From Butyrivibrio sp. (GTDB lineage: Bacteria > Bacillota > Clostridia > Lachnospirales > Lachnospiraceae): 64,000 bases of DNA. The DNA lies in assembly GCA_017535785.1 (NCBI GenBank), contig JAFXTN010000006.1:1-64000 (forward strand). The letters are read 5' to 3'. Under the pieces are notes generated by a model. The model was not told the DNA's origin. It did not search any database and saw only the letters and a list, made by a program, of their open reading frames with translations. Of this stretch, positions 45,073-54,306 are shown one piece after another; position 1 is the first letter of the stretch; each line of letters starts with the position of its first letter. The translations under genes were made by a program, and so were the position numbers.

Positions 45073-45882
45073 ATGACAATGCTTAAATACCCGGTCCTTA
45101 TGGTCCACGGGATGGGCTTTAGGGATCATAAACATTTAAATTACTGGGGCAGGATACCGGCAAGGCTTGAGGCGGCAGGCTGCCAAATATTTTACGGAAA
45201 TCAGGACAGCAGCGGAACGGCGGAGTCCAATGCCGAGATGCTTGCGGTTAGGGTAAAAGAGATCTTAAGTGAGACCGGTGCGCCGAAGCTTAATGTTATC
45301 GCGCATTCCAAGGGCGGCCTTGATATCAGATGTGCCATCGCAAAGTACGGACTCGGCGAAAAGATCGCGTCTGTCACGACGATCAGCACGCCGCATCACG
45401 GCTCGGTCACTGTCGATAAGCTGTTAAAGCTTCCGGATTTTCTTGTTAGGCTTGTGGCTAAATGTACTGATGTTGCATTTAGGATCCTCGGAGATAAGAA
45501 GCCTGATACCTACAAGGTTTTCAAGCTCTTTACAACAGATGAAGCAAGGCGTTTCAACGAGAAATATCCCGACGCCGATGGGGCATATTATCAGAGCTAT
45601 GCTTTTGTAATGAGCTCGCCGTTTAGCGATATTTTTATGTGGTTTCCGAGTCTTGTCGTCTGGATGGTTGAAGGCGCCAATGACGGGCTTTTGACACCCA
45701 CTTCCGTTAAGTGGGGGAATTTCAGAGGGATCATCCGCAGCAATAACAGGCGCGGGATCTCGCACTGCGACGAGGTCGATCTTCGCAGATGCAGGCTTAA
45801 TCGCAAGAAGGGTGATGGCATATCCGATATCACCGACTTCTACGAAGGCGTAGTAAAAGAGCTTGCTGAGATGGGATATTAA
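45073..45882 (+). CDS. Triacylglycerol lipase/esterase-like hydrolase
   Basis: These 269 residues of alpha/beta hydrolase fold carry LMVHGMGF near the oxyanion hole and the nucleophile elbow AHSKGGLD. TISTPHHGS follows, and a C-terminal SHCDEVD supplies the histidine. It resembles bacterial LipA-like lipases without a signal peptide. GGAAAGAG precedes ATG 45073; an upstream TTG at 45052 would add seven residues. Its last codons run into a 13-bp tandem repeat. Confidence 0.82.
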   Translation: MTMLKYPVLMVHGMGFRDHKHLNYWGRIPARLEAAGCQIFYGNQDSSGTAESNAEMLAVRVKEILSETGAPKLNVIAHSKGGLDIRCAIAKYGLGEKIASVTTISTPHHGSVTVDKLLKLPDFLVRLVAKCTDVAFRILGDKKPDTYKVFKLFTTDEARRFNEKYPDADGAYYQSYAFVMSSPFSDIFMWFPSLVVWMVEGANDGLLTPTSVKWGNFRGIIRSNNRRGISHCDEVDLRRCRLNRKKGDGISDITDFYEGVVKELAEMGY

Positions 45883-45915
45883 GATGTGATATTAAAATGT
45901 GATATTAAAATGTGA
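45871..45915 (+). repeat. 13-bp direct repeat at the lipase stop codon
   Basis: ATGGGATATTAAG, then ATGTGATATTAAA twice (45884-45896, 45897-45909) and a partial fourth unit. The first unit contains the gene's last codons and stop, so the array probably arose by slippage and does not change the protein. Confidence 0.8.
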
Positions 45916-45946
45916 GAAACTTTCCGTATCGGAAAGTTTCTTTTTT
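45916..45946 (+). terminator. Terminator after the lipase gene
   Basis: GAAACTTTCC (45916-45925) pairs with GGAAAGTTTC (45931-45940), followed by six T. Confidence 0.93.
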
Positions 45947-46048
45947 CTAATATATACAAATGGTATGTTATAATTTCATTGAAAACTTGATAAGCTTTAG
46001 CCATAGAAACTAACTTATGTAGATGAATTGTTTATAGGAGAAGTAACT

Positions 46049-47353
46049 GTGGCTGAAGAGTTAACTTACAAGGATGTTCTCAGAGATCCTCAATATATGA
46101 AATTGTTATTCTCCAATCTGATCAACAGATTCGGAGATTCCATAGATGCTATAGCATTTACCTGGCTTGTTTATCGCATCACCAACAGCGCTTCATGGAC
46201 AGCGCTTATTTTTGGACTTAACCTTCTTCCTAATATTGTGATACAGCCCTTTCTGGGCCCAATAGTGGAGAGGCTCAACAAGAAGAAGGTAATTGTGTTT
46301 ACGCACATTTTAAGAGGATCAGTCATTTTGGCTTTTGTACTCATGTACCTGGCAGGGCTGGTTAATCCTTACATCATGACGGGATTCACGCTTGTTATCA
46401 CCACCATTGAATCCTTTAACCTACCTGCTTCAATGGCCATTATTCCTTCTATTGTGTCAAAAGAAAAACTGGCTCATGCCATGAGCCTTAACTCAAGCCT
46501 TTCAAGCGCTGTATCCCTGGTTGGGATCAGTCTTGCGGGTGTGATCATAGCAAGGCTTGGTGTACAGTCTGCAATGTTCATTGATATCGCAACATTCTTT
46601 ATTGCGGCACTTATAATGATGTTTGTAAAGACAGTGGCAGAAACAGAAGACAATACACCGGAGGCGCCGGAAGGCGAACAGGTTGATCAGGCACAAGCAG
46701 GCGGATCATATATTTCCTCACTTAAAGAGGGGATCAAATATGTACTTCGAAACTCTGTAATGCTGGATGTTTGCATTTTTGCGGTGTTTATAAATTTCTT
46801 TACGGTCCCTATCCAATCAATGCAGGCACCTGTAGCAGACGAAGTTTATAAGCTTGGAAGCGGGTTCCTTAGTGTTAGCGGAATCGCCGGGTCCATTGGA
46901 GGGATCATAGGAGCTGCCATTACACCGTGGATCATGAGGAAGTTTCCCGTAAAGAAGATTCTTGTGCTGGGAGGCGTTATCTTTGGCGGATTCATGTTTC
47001 TTTTTTCTCTGGGAGGGATGTTTGGCGGAGCTGCCATACCGGGATATCTGTGGGCGGCCATGTGTTATATCGTGCTTGCAGGGAGTTCAAATATCATGGC
47101 GGGAACGGTAAATATACAGTTTGAAAAAAGCTGTGACCAAAACTATCTTGCAAGAGCAGGAGCTGTACTGGGCGCGGCTTCTATGGCGGCTACTCCCTTG
47201 GGAGCTTTTTTGGTAAGTCTGGTTACGGTATATATTGGCCCCGGAGTACTGATCGGAATATTCGGTATCATGGTCATGGCAATGATGATACCGGTATTTA
47301 TGAGCAAAGCGGATTATGAAATTGCAAAAGGAGAGGTGACAAATGAATCTTAA
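46049..47353 (+). CDS. MFS transporter, MFS_3/EntS-like
   Basis: These 434 residues have twelve predicted membrane helices. The N-terminal RFGDSIDAIAFTWLVYRIT and the loop IVERLNKKKVIVF are typical of the MFS_3 efflux group (drug or siderophore export). GTG 46049 is chosen because AGGAG lies eight bases upstream; the TTG at 46028 sits on top of that site. The stop overlaps the downstream regulator start by 11 bp, so the regulator probably controls this exporter. Confidence 0.88.
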   Translation: MAEELTYKDVLRDPQYMKLLFSNLINRFGDSIDAIAFTWLVYRITNSASWTALIFGLNLLPNIVIQPFLGPIVERLNKKKVIVFTHILRGSVILAFVLMYLAGLVNPYIMTGFTLVITTIESFNLPASMAIIPSIVSKEKLAHAMSLNSSLSSAVSLVGISLAGVIIARLGVQSAMFIDIATFFIAALIMMFVKTVAETEDNTPEAPEGEQVDQAQAGGSYISSLKEGIKYVLRNSVMLDVCIFAVFINFFTVPIQSMQAPVADEVYKLGSGFLSVSGIAGSIGGIIGAAITPWIMRKFPVKKILVLGGVIFGGFMFLFSLGGMFGGAAIPGYLWAAMCYIVLAGSSNIMAGTVNIQFEKSCDQNYLARAGAVLGAASMAATPLGAFLVSLVTVYIGPGVLIGIFGIMVMAMMIPVFMSKADYEIAKGEVTNES

Positions 47354-48452
47354 GCTTTCGGATAATATCAAAAAATACAGGATCGAAATGGATCTTACTC
47401 AGAAGGGGCTGGCGGATATTATCGGTGTCACTGTGGGCGCCGTTTCCAAGTGGGAAAGCGGGAGCAATGTTCCGGACATCCTCACTATGATGGATCTGGC
47501 CAATTTTTTTAATATATCTATGGATGAGCTGGTTGGCTATGATATGTCATCCAAGAGTCTTGAGGATATGTGCCGGAGAATAAATGAGCTCAGTTTTGCT
47601 CACAAGGACGAAGAAGCGGTAAAAGTGGCCAATGAAGCAATGTCCCGTTATCCTCACAACTTTAAGGTGCTTTATACCTGTGCTGAGATGTATTACAGGA
47701 AGGCCTACATGAGTCATGAAGCAGCGGATGCAGGTACAGCTATAGGTATCTTACAATCGTCTTTAAACTGTCTGTCTCAGAATAGGGATCCGGATATAAA
47801 TGAGTTCACCATAAAATATATGATAGCGCATATGTACAGTATATTTGATCATGAGAGAGCGCTTAAGATGCTTCGGGAAATAAATTACCAAAACAATCTT
47901 TGCAATGAGATCGCGCTGATGCTTTTGCAACTGGGAAAAACAACGGAGGCGTTCGAGAATTTTTCGGTGGCTCTCTTCCGTAACTTTGTGGAGCAGGAGG
48001 TTGTAACTATCAATACCGCATGGGCGATCATTACCACCGGCAGAAAGGCAGATTATCAGAAAGCCCTAGAGCTTCTTGATGCTCATTTAGGTTTTGTTGA
48101 AGCGTGCAGTTACAGAGAAAAGCTCACTATAATGGACAAGGTTAAACTTTTGCCTCTGATAGACAAGGCTTGTTTATATTCATGTCTTGGGAAGGAAAAA
48201 GAGATGAAAGCATGTGTACAGGAAGCTCGCCAATTGGCGGAAAAATCTGACAAAGAGGAGCTGTCGATGGAACTTCCTGACTTTTTTAAATTCTATTTCA
48301 CTACGATGCATGTTCCTGTATATGATGCATTAGGAGAAAAAGCAGTAGCAGGTGTAGATATCGATCTTCAAAGGAAACTGGATGAAATACCTAAGAATAG
48401 GCGAAAGTATATAGAGAAAGTAGTGGAATGCTGGAATCAAAAGTCAAATTGA
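47343..48452 (+). CDS. XRE-family regulator with helical repeat domain
   Basis: These 369 residues have an N-terminal helix-turn-helix (about 5-60: LTQKGLADIIGVTVGAVSKWE) and a long alpha-helical C-terminal part (about 90-350), similar to TPR-type sensor domains of Rgg or PlcR-like regulators. It is translationally coupled to the MFS gene. GGAGAGG precedes ATG 47343. Its 3' end overlaps the convergent protease gene by 16 bp. Confidence 0.85.
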   Translation: MNLKLSDNIKKYRIEMDLTQKGLADIIGVTVGAVSKWESGSNVPDILTMMDLANFFNISMDELVGYDMSSKSLEDMCRRINELSFAHKDEEAVKVANEAMSRYPHNFKVLYTCAEMYYRKAYMSHEAADAGTAIGILQSSLNCLSQNRDPDINEFTIKYMIAHMYSIFDHERALKMLREINYQNNLCNEIALMLLQLGKTTEAFENFSVALFRNFVEQEVVTINTAWAIITTGRKADYQKALELLDAHLGFVEACSYREKLTIMDKVKLLPLIDKACLYSCLGKEKEMKACVQEARQLAEKSDKEELSMELPDFFKFYFTTMHVPVYDALGEKAVAGVDIDLQRKLDEIPKNRRKYIEKVVECWNQKSN

Positions 48453-49144
48453 TCAACGCTCAGGCACACGCTTCCTTCCTCGGAACCGCCAAGGAGGATG
48501 CCCAAGTAGCGGCCTTTGTTATCGAAGAGCCCGCTTCCCGACATTCCGGGACCAACTGTGCAAAGACAATAGATCATATTCATTTTAAAATCAGGAATAT
48601 ACTCATCGACCGCATCGATCGTGCCGACTGAGGCTGTTCCTGTTTTTGCGTCCATGATAAAAATATCGTCGTGAGAGAGAGGTGTGTACTTCGCGGTCCT
48701 AACGCTCTCGTATGGTAAGTCAAAAGAGCTGTCTTCAGAATATCCTTGTTCTTTAGCGGCCTTCTTAAGCTCTTTTTGCTTGATCCTTATAAGAGCTATA
48801 TCTTTTTCCTCATTGAATCTGATAACGGAGCCCTGCGCTGTAAGACCGTCATAAAACGTGATATCCGCGTTGCCTTCGTTCGCAACATGACCCGCAGTTA
48901 TGACATCAATATACGTTGGGCTTATTCTCCAAATATTTCCGCTTCCTTCAGCGCCTTCACTCTTTACCGAGACAACCGTCTTGCTAACATTATCTATGGC
49001 TGTGCCGATATCCCCTGTGGGCGCAGTGATCTCTTTTGTCATATATCTGCTCTGCGGCCTAACGGAGTAGATCCTGTAAGCAAACGGCGACAGACACAAT
49101 ATTATTAAAGCTGTAAGCAGCGCGATGGTTTTTTTCTGTGACAT
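48437..49144 (-). CDS. Trypsin-like serine protease, secreted or membrane-anchored
   Basis: These 235 residues have an N-terminal hydrophobic helix (about 5-22) and a chymotrypsin-fold domain. The triad is visible: VITAGHVA (His), EKDIALIRI (Asp) and GMSGSGLFD (Ser). There is no PDZ domain, unlike HtrA. It stands alone. The divergent small gene lies 96 bp away, and the gap holds a hairpin GTGGCGC/GCGCCAC (49176-49199). Confidence 0.83.
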   Translation of the reverse strand: MSQKKTIALLTALIILCLSPFAYRIYSVRPQSRYMTKEITAPTGDIGTAIDNVSKTVVSVKSEGAEGSGNIWRISPTYIDVITAGHVANEGNADITFYDGLTAQGSVIRFNEEKDIALIRIKQKELKKAAKEQGYSEDSSFDLPYESVRTAKYTPLSHDDIFIMDAKTGTASVGTIDAVDEYIPDFKMNMIYCLCTVGPGMSGSGLFDNKGRYLGILLGGSEEGSVCLSVDQFDF

Positions 49145-49240
49145 GGTTTATCCTTTTTGATAAAATGGAATGTGGGTGGCGCGCAAACGCAAGCGCCACT
49201 ATAATAATAACATGTTCATATATAAGGAGGGAGTAAAGGC

Positions 49241-49642
49241 ATGAAAAAAGGAATCATGCGTGTGATCAAAGGGATCGGAATTGCCGTTGTGGGTATACCG
49301 CTCTTACTGATCGCACTTTTTATTGTATGTGAGGTTTTCGGAGCGGTAGTTAATCATGCGGCTACGGGTAAACAGACAAAAGAGATAAGGAATATGATCT
49401 CAGAGGAGATAGATGATGCTCAGATCATAGATGTACAGTCTGAAACCGGCAATTCATCCGGAACCGGAAATCATGTGGACTGTCTCACAAGAATATCTTT
49501 TACTTCAGGAAAGGACGAGGAGACAATTGCAGGAATTCTTGATAAGGGTTACGAATTTTTTGACCTCAGAAGCGAAAACGATATTTATACTGTTACAATA
49601 ATTACCGGAGCGCCATTCCGTGATAATATTGAGGGACATTAA
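49241..49642 (+). CDS. Small membrane protein, 133 residues
   Basis: It has a basic N-terminus, one hydrophobic helix (about 9-30), and an extracytoplasmic region with EEIDDAQIIDVQSETG. I do not recognise a family. AAGGAGGG lies just before ATG 49241. It is upstream of rnpB, with a separate promoter between them. Confidence 0.65.
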   Translation: MKKGIMRVIKGIGIAVVGIPLLLIALFIVCEVFGAVVNHAATGKQTKEIRNMISEEIDDAQIIDVQSETGNSSGTGNHVDCLTRISFTSGKDEETIAGILDKGYEFFDLRSENDIYTVTIITGAPFRDNIEGH

Positions 49643-49671
49643 AAAGAACTACAATCTAAAATATAATTCGG

Positions 49672-49700
49672 TTGACAAAAACCATCTTTTTCCTTAAATT
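49672..49700 (+). promoter_or_regulatory. Promoter of rnpB
   Basis: TTGACA (49672-49677), 17 bp, then TAAATT (49695-49700). Transcription would begin about 20 bases before the mature RNA. Confidence 0.65.
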
Positions 49701-49730
49701 AGTTAAGTACTTCCATAAATGCATAAATAA

Positions 49731-50202
49731 ATGAGCAGGATAGATGATCGCTGCCATGCAGACGAAAGGGCATGGGAGAGGAAAGTCCGGGCTTCGCAGG
49801 GCAGGATGCCAGATAACGTCTGGCGGAGGCAACTCCCGAGATAGTGCAACAGAGATATACCGCGTTAGCAATGAGGCGGGCGACCATGGATTGATTGGAT
49901 GATGCACGCTTGCGTGCAATCAGACATATCAAGACATGGGCATGCGGCGAATGCCGCGTAACGAGGAAAGCGTCAGCTTTCCGAGTACGCCTCACTGATC
50001 CGTAAGGGTGGAAAGGCAGTGTAAGAGACTACCGTGCCGGTGGTAACACCGGTAGCCATGTAAACCTCATCCGAAGCAAGACCGAATAGAAAGCTATGAG
50101 CCGGCCCGGTTCGCTTTCAGGTGGGTCGCTTGAGACTGTCGGTGACGGCAGCCCTAGATAGATGATCATCCACGACATAACCCGGCTTACAGTCCTGCTC
50201 AT
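49731..50202 (+). ncRNA. rnpB: RNase P RNA, type A, with enlarged P12 region
   Basis: ATGAGCAGGA at the 5' end pairs with TCCTGCTCAT at the 3' end (P1). Conserved blocks are GAGGAAAGTCCGGGCTTCGC (CR I region), CCAGATAACGTCTGG, CAACAGAGA, and near the 3' end GAAAGCTATGAGCCGGCC and CCCGGCTTACAG. It is the catalytic RNA that matures tRNA 5' ends. The length is about 472 nt, longer than the usual 350-400. The extra length lies in the P12 area (about 49885-49985), which contains a segment related to the palindrome at 272-320. Confidence 0.95.
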
Positions 50203-50213
50203 ACAACTTGAAA

Positions 50214-50257
50214 AAAAGATTCTATTCCCGAAACTTGGGAACAGAATCTTTTCTTAT
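50214..50257. terminator. Terminator of rnpB
   Basis: AAAAGATTCT/AGAATCTTTT with TTCCC/GGGAA inside, then TCTTATTTT. The A-run on the left could also serve the minus-strand anti-sigma gene. Confidence 0.87.
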
Positions 50258-50315
50258 TTTAGTCATGAGCGGGCGCCAACAGTGGATCCGGGCACCGCGT
50301 ATTTAGTTTACTGCG

Positions 50316-50990
50316 TCAGTTTGCAGCTATTACGTTTTTAACCTCTTCGATCATTGCCTCTTTGGGAACGGGCTCGTAGAAGAATACTGCGTAGGTGTTC
50401 TTCTCGTCGCTCCACATGGCGCTGTTGAATGCGTCGTCGTTACCTCTGAAGGTGGCGGTGATGTTGTTGATCATGACGTCCTCAACAACGCTGTACTGTG
50501 CTTCATCGCCGGTCAGCTCGACGTAATCAGCGGCCTTGGTATTGGTCTTGTAAACAAGAGGCTCTGCGGCAGTAGTTGTTTCGGCTTCAGCCTCAGCTTC
50601 TGCAGCGACACCTTCAAGCATTGAATCCTCTCTGGGCGCTTCGAATGCTGTCTCTGTAGCTTGATTCTTATCCTTGGCGGATTCGCTCATCACAGCGGAA
50701 TCGCGGCCTGCTACGCGGTCGTCCGAAATGTTCTTGATCGCGATGCCGGCAACAGTAACTACAAGCACTGCAGCGGCTACATTCATCAATGTTCTAACTG
50801 ACTGATTATTGAAGATCGATACTACCTTTTTATTTGTTTTTAAATCCGATAAGGATTTTTTGGGGTCATCTTTTTCTGAATTAGTCTCGTTACCGTCAAG
50901 CTCCTTCTCTATATTCTGAAGGATTCTTTTTTTCATGTCTTCAGTAACGACAACATTATTCATGAGATCATTGTATTTACTCAAAGTCAT
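50316..50990 (-). CDS. Anti-sigma factor-like membrane protein
   Basis: This is a 224-residue single-pass protein. The N-terminal cytoplasmic part (about 1-65) contains a short helical segment like other anti-sigma domains, the membrane helix is about 70-90, and the outer part is acidic (about 95-224). It overlaps the sigma gene by 14 bp, the usual layout for an ECF sigma and its membrane antagonist. The outer domain probably senses an envelope signal. Confidence 0.8.
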   Translation of the reverse strand: MTLSKYNDLMNNVVVTEDMKKRILQNIEKELDGNETNSEKDDPKKSLSDLKTNKKVVSIFNNQSVRTLMNVAAAVLVVTVAGIAIKNISDDRVAGRDSAVMSESAKDKNQATETAFEAPREDSMLEGVAAEAEAEAETTTAAEPLVYKTNTKAADYVELTGDEAQYSVVEDVMINNITATFRGNDDAFNSAMWSDEKNTYAVFFYEPVPKEAMIEEVKNVIAAN

Positions 50991-51459
50991 ATTCCTCCTT
51001 CAAAATTATTTTGAGTTTCTCTCTGGCTCTTTTTAGGTCAGACCTTACAGTTGATTCTTTCCTATTCAAGATCTCCGATATATCGACGGTGGAGTACCCT
51101 TCCTGATAGTAGAGGTGAATGACTTCAACATACTTCTCCGGAAGGGATTTTACAGCTTCCCAGACAAAAGAGAGTTCTTCTTTTTCCTCGGAAACCATTT
51201 CCTCCATTAGCTCATCGGTTTCTCTTACTTTATTATATTTAATCTTGTTCTTACTAAGGTTTATGGCTACTCTTATGAGCCATGCCTTCTCATGTTCCTC
51301 GTTGTTGTACTCGGAATCCGATTTTAAGTATTGTATCAGCGTATCCTGCAAAATATCCTCAGCGTCTTCCATGTTGTGAAGATAGGAGTACGCTGTCCTC
51401 AATATGGTGTTTCCGTATTTTTCCAAAAGCGTTGCCGCCCGCTCACTGTTCTTTCCCAT
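50977..51459 (-). CDS. ECF sigma factor
   Basis: These 160 residues have region 2 (about 10-70: YSYLHNMEDAEDILQDTLI) and region 4 (about 105-155: LPEKYVEVIHLYYQEGYS, then ILNRKESTVRSDLKRAREKL). GGGGAG precedes the start. It directs transcription of its own regulon in response to an envelope signal. It lies 52 bp downstream of the VWA lipoprotein gene, and all three genes form one minus-strand operon. Confidence 0.92.
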   Translation of the reverse strand: MGKNSERAATLLEKYGNTILRTAYSYLHNMEDAEDILQDTLIQYLKSDSEYNNEEHEKAWLIRVAINLSKNKIKYNKVRETDELMEEMVSEEKEELSFVWEAVKSLPEKYVEVIHLYYQEGYSTVDISEILNRKESTVRSDLKRAREKLKIILKEEYDFE

Positions 51460-51511
51460 GTTACTCCCCGAATGATACTGATTTTAGACGTTAACATGGG
51501 TATTATAACAT

Positions 51512-53122
51512 TTATAAGTCTCTTTTTTCCACCATTCTTACAAGTTGAACGAATTCATCCTTGTATTCATCCTTGTTTTCAACGGTTGCATACGTATCTA
51601 CAACGTGCTCATAGCTTGAATCGCCCTTGTAGTCGCTGTCTGAAATGATGAGTGAAAATTCTGCAACCATCTGCGCAAATTTCATGTTGTCACTCATTTC
51701 TTCCTTTTCATCGTCATTTGTCACAACATAACTTGAAAGTTTAGACTCTTCAGCTTCGGGATCTTTGTATCTTATGTTTACGGTTGCGTATTCGTCGCCG
51801 TAATCCTCCTGCTTGTTGTCCTGATACTTTAAGTTGATAGCTTTCTCGCTGTCAGCAAGTGTTACCTCATAAAGAGCGATAACGCTGTGGCCCGCGCCGA
51901 CTTCGCCGCCGTCCTTCTTGTCGTCGTTAAAGTCTGCGGCATCCATCTGTCTGTTTTCATAACCGATGAGTCTGTAGCTGTTTACCTTATTGGGATTAAA
52001 CTCAACCTGGATCTTAGCGTCTTTTGCAACAGTCACCATTGTTGAGCTCATCTCGTCAACGAGAACCTTCTTAGCTTCTACCATGGAATCGATGTAAGAG
52101 TAGTTACCATTACCGCAGTCAGCAAGTCTCTCTAAGCTTGCATCCTTGAGGTTACCGGTACCAAAGCCGAGTACTGATAAAAATACACCGGATTCCTTCT
52201 TTTCCTTAATAAAGTTCTCAAGCTCATCGGGATCTGAGATTCCGACATTGAGATCGCCGTCAGTAGCCATAACGACTCTATTCACGCCGCCTTCAATGTA
52301 GTATTCGGAAGCGATCTCGTAAGCCTTTCTCATGCCGCTTTCGCCGTTGGTGCAGCCGTCTGCGGAAAGCTTGTTGATAGCCTTCTTGATCTTTTTCTTG
52401 TTGGCAAGGTTCTCACCCTCAAGAAGCACTTCCTCTTTTCCTGAGTAAGTTACGATCGAAAGAGTGCCTTCGCCTGAGTAATTATCAACAAGCTCATTAA
52501 GGCTCTTTTTCAAAAGAGGAAGCTTATCCTGTGAACGCATCGATCCCGAAACGTCGATGAGGAAAACGAGATTGCTCGCGGGAAGCTCTTCGCCGTTCAT
52601 TTCTGCAGTCTTAAGTCCGACAAACATCATCTTGTGATCGCTGTTCCACGGGCAATCGGCGATCTCGGTCGTGATGCCAAAAACCTCGCCCTTGTCGGGA
52701 GAGTTAAGATCATATTGGAAATAATTGATAAATTCCTCAGGTCTTACGGCTTCAGCCGGGATGTCTTGTGCCGAATAACCGTCCTCGATCATTCTTCTTA
52801 CATTTGCATAGGAAGCAGTATCAACATCCATTGCAAAAGTTGAGAGAGGATTGACGCTTACAAGTGTCGCACCGTTTTCATCGGGCTTGTCATAGATCTC
52901 ATTGTTTTCGGGAGTGGGATTATTATAGGTATAATCCGCTTCAGAGTATGTTGGCGCATACTCGGGTTCATATTCGGGTGCGTACTGCGCAGTCTCTGTG
53001 GCAGCCCCATCATAGCTCTGTGGAGCCTGCGTTGCCTTGGATGAACCGCATCCCGCCATCATGCATGCTGCCAGCGTCATTGCCAGCGTAACTTTAAGTC
53101 CTTTCACTATTTTCTTTTTCAT
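51512..53122 (-). CDS. VWA-domain lipoprotein, YfbK-like
   Basis: These 536 residues start with a lipoprotein signal (lipobox MMAGC, then GSSK). A Tyr/Glu/Pro-rich spacer follows, then a YfbK N-terminal region with NPLSTFAMDVDTASY (about 90-160). The von Willebrand A domain follows (about 190-370) with the metal site FLIDVSGSMRS. A DUF3520-like C-terminal part completes it. ATG 53122 is chosen because GGAGGG lies just upstream; an upstream in-frame ATG at 53182 lacks one. Together with the ECF sigma and anti-sigma it may sense the envelope or be controlled by it. Confidence 0.88.
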   Translation of the reverse strand: MKKKIVKGLKVTLAMTLAACMMAGCGSSKATQAPQSYDGAATETAQYAPEYEPEYAPTYSEADYTYNNPTPENNEIYDKPDENGATLVSVNPLSTFAMDVDTASYANVRRMIEDGYSAQDIPAEAVRPEEFINYFQYDLNSPDKGEVFGITTEIADCPWNSDHKMMFVGLKTAEMNGEELPASNLVFLIDVSGSMRSQDKLPLLKKSLNELVDNYSGEGTLSIVTYSGKEEVLLEGENLANKKKIKKAINKLSADGCTNGESGMRKAYEIASEYYIEGGVNRVVMATDGDLNVGISDPDELENFIKEKKESGVFLSVLGFGTGNLKDASLERLADCGNGNYSYIDSMVEAKKVLVDEMSSTMVTVAKDAKIQVEFNPNKVNSYRLIGYENRQMDAADFNDDKKDGGEVGAGHSVIALYEVTLADSEKAINLKYQDNKQEDYGDEYATVNIRYKDPEAEESKLSSYVVTNDDEKEEMSDNMKFAQMVAEFSLIISDSDYKGDSSYEHVVDTYATVENKDEYKDEFVQLVRMVEKRDL

Positions 53123-53174
53123 AACGTGTCCCTCCGTGCAGCATTTGAGTGTGGTTATTCTGCTGCTATACCTT

Positions 53175-53204
53175 ATAAACAATCCGGAGTGACGAAATGT
53201 TGCA
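53175..53204 (-). promoter_or_regulatory. Candidate ECF-type promoter of the VWA operon
   Basis: On the minus strand TGCAAC, with the AAC typical of ECF -35 boxes, is followed after 18 bp by GTTTAT. It lies about 50 bp upstream of the gene start and could allow autoregulation by the sigma factor in the same operon. Confidence 0.4.
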
Positions 53205-53386
53205 CACTACAACTTTTGCAATACAAAACATTTTTGGCTATGTTATGATATTACCGTATGAAAGGGCTTACACAGGTCAAGATTTGCAAGATTTTATAAA
53301 GTAATTGAACTGACACGGAAAAATTTATCTAGTATCATTACATATATCAGATTGTATTTATTGCTATGCAATGGAACGGAGGATAT

Positions 53387-54250
53387 ATGGAACTTAGAAC
53401 AGCTTGCTCACCAATGGACGAGAAACACTATGATACTGAGAGACTGCGCCGTGAATTCTTGATCGACGATCTTTTTAAGCCTGACGAGATCAAACTCGTA
53501 TACAGCCATATTGACAGGATCATCACCGGTTCAGCGGTTCCCAAGGAAAAAGAACTTAAGCTTACAGCGGGGGATGAGCTCAGAGCGGAGTACTTTTTAC
53601 AGAGACGCGAAATGGGCGTTATCAATATTGGCGGCGCCGGAACGATCACCATCGACGGCAAGACCTACGAGGTTGGTTATAAAGAGGGTATGTATATAGG
53701 AATGGGGGCCAAAGATATTTCTTTTGCCGCTAAGGATCCTAATGATCCGCCCAAATTCTATATTAACAGCGCGCCCGCTCACAAAACCTATCCTACGGTG
53801 CTCATCAAGAGAGAGGGAACTCCTTCGGACGATGTAGTCATCATTAAGGAAGAGAACAAAAAGGAATTGGGAAGCCTGGAGCAATCCAATCACCGAGTTA
53901 TCAACAAATATATTTTGCCCGGACAGGTTGAGACCTGCCAGCTCGAGATGGGAATGACTGAGCTCAAGCCCGGAAGTGTCTGGAATACAATGCCTTGTCA
54001 CACACATGACAGACGCATGGAGGTTTACCTCTATTTTGATATTCCGGAAGATGCGATCGTTATGCACTTCATGGGAGAGCCGACAGAGACACGCCACATT
54101 GTGATGCGCAATGAACAGGCAGTCATCAGTCCCAGCTGGTCCATCCACTCAGGATGCGGATCTCAGGCATATACCTTCATTTGGGGTATGGTCGGAGAGA
54201 ATCAGGATTTTGACGACATGGACGACGTTGCAATGACAGATCTTAAATGA
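53387..54250 (+). CDS. kduI: 5-keto 4-deoxyuronate isomerase
   Basis: These 287 residues carry the cupin metal site [17 protein letters not shown] near 205-221 and the C-terminal [13 protein letters not shown]. KduI turns the unsaturated uronate product of pectin or glycosaminoglycan breakdown into 3-deoxy-D-glycero-2,5-hexodiulosonate. ATG 53387 is chosen because the protein family starts MELR-like; GGAGG lies four bases upstream. It is the first gene of kduI-kduD-eda-kdgK. Confidence 0.94.
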   Translation: MELRTACSPMDEKHYDTERLRREFLIDDLFKPDEIKLVYSHIDRIITGSAVPKEKELKLTAGDELRAEYFLQRREMGVINIGGAGTITIDGKTYEVGYKEGMYIGMGAKDISFAAKDPNDPPKFYINSAPAHKTYPTVLIKREGTPSDDVVIIKEENKKELGSLEQSNHRVINKYILPGQVETCQLEMGMTELKPGSVWNTMPCHTHDRRMEVYLYFDIPEDAIVMHFMGEPTETRHIVMRNEQAVISPSWSIHSGCGSQAYTFIWGMVGENQDFDDMDDVAMTDLK

Positions 54251-54306
54251 TCCGGACGGACACATTGTAAGCGCACGATATTTGATGGTATTAGGAGGTT
54301 ACAGGA

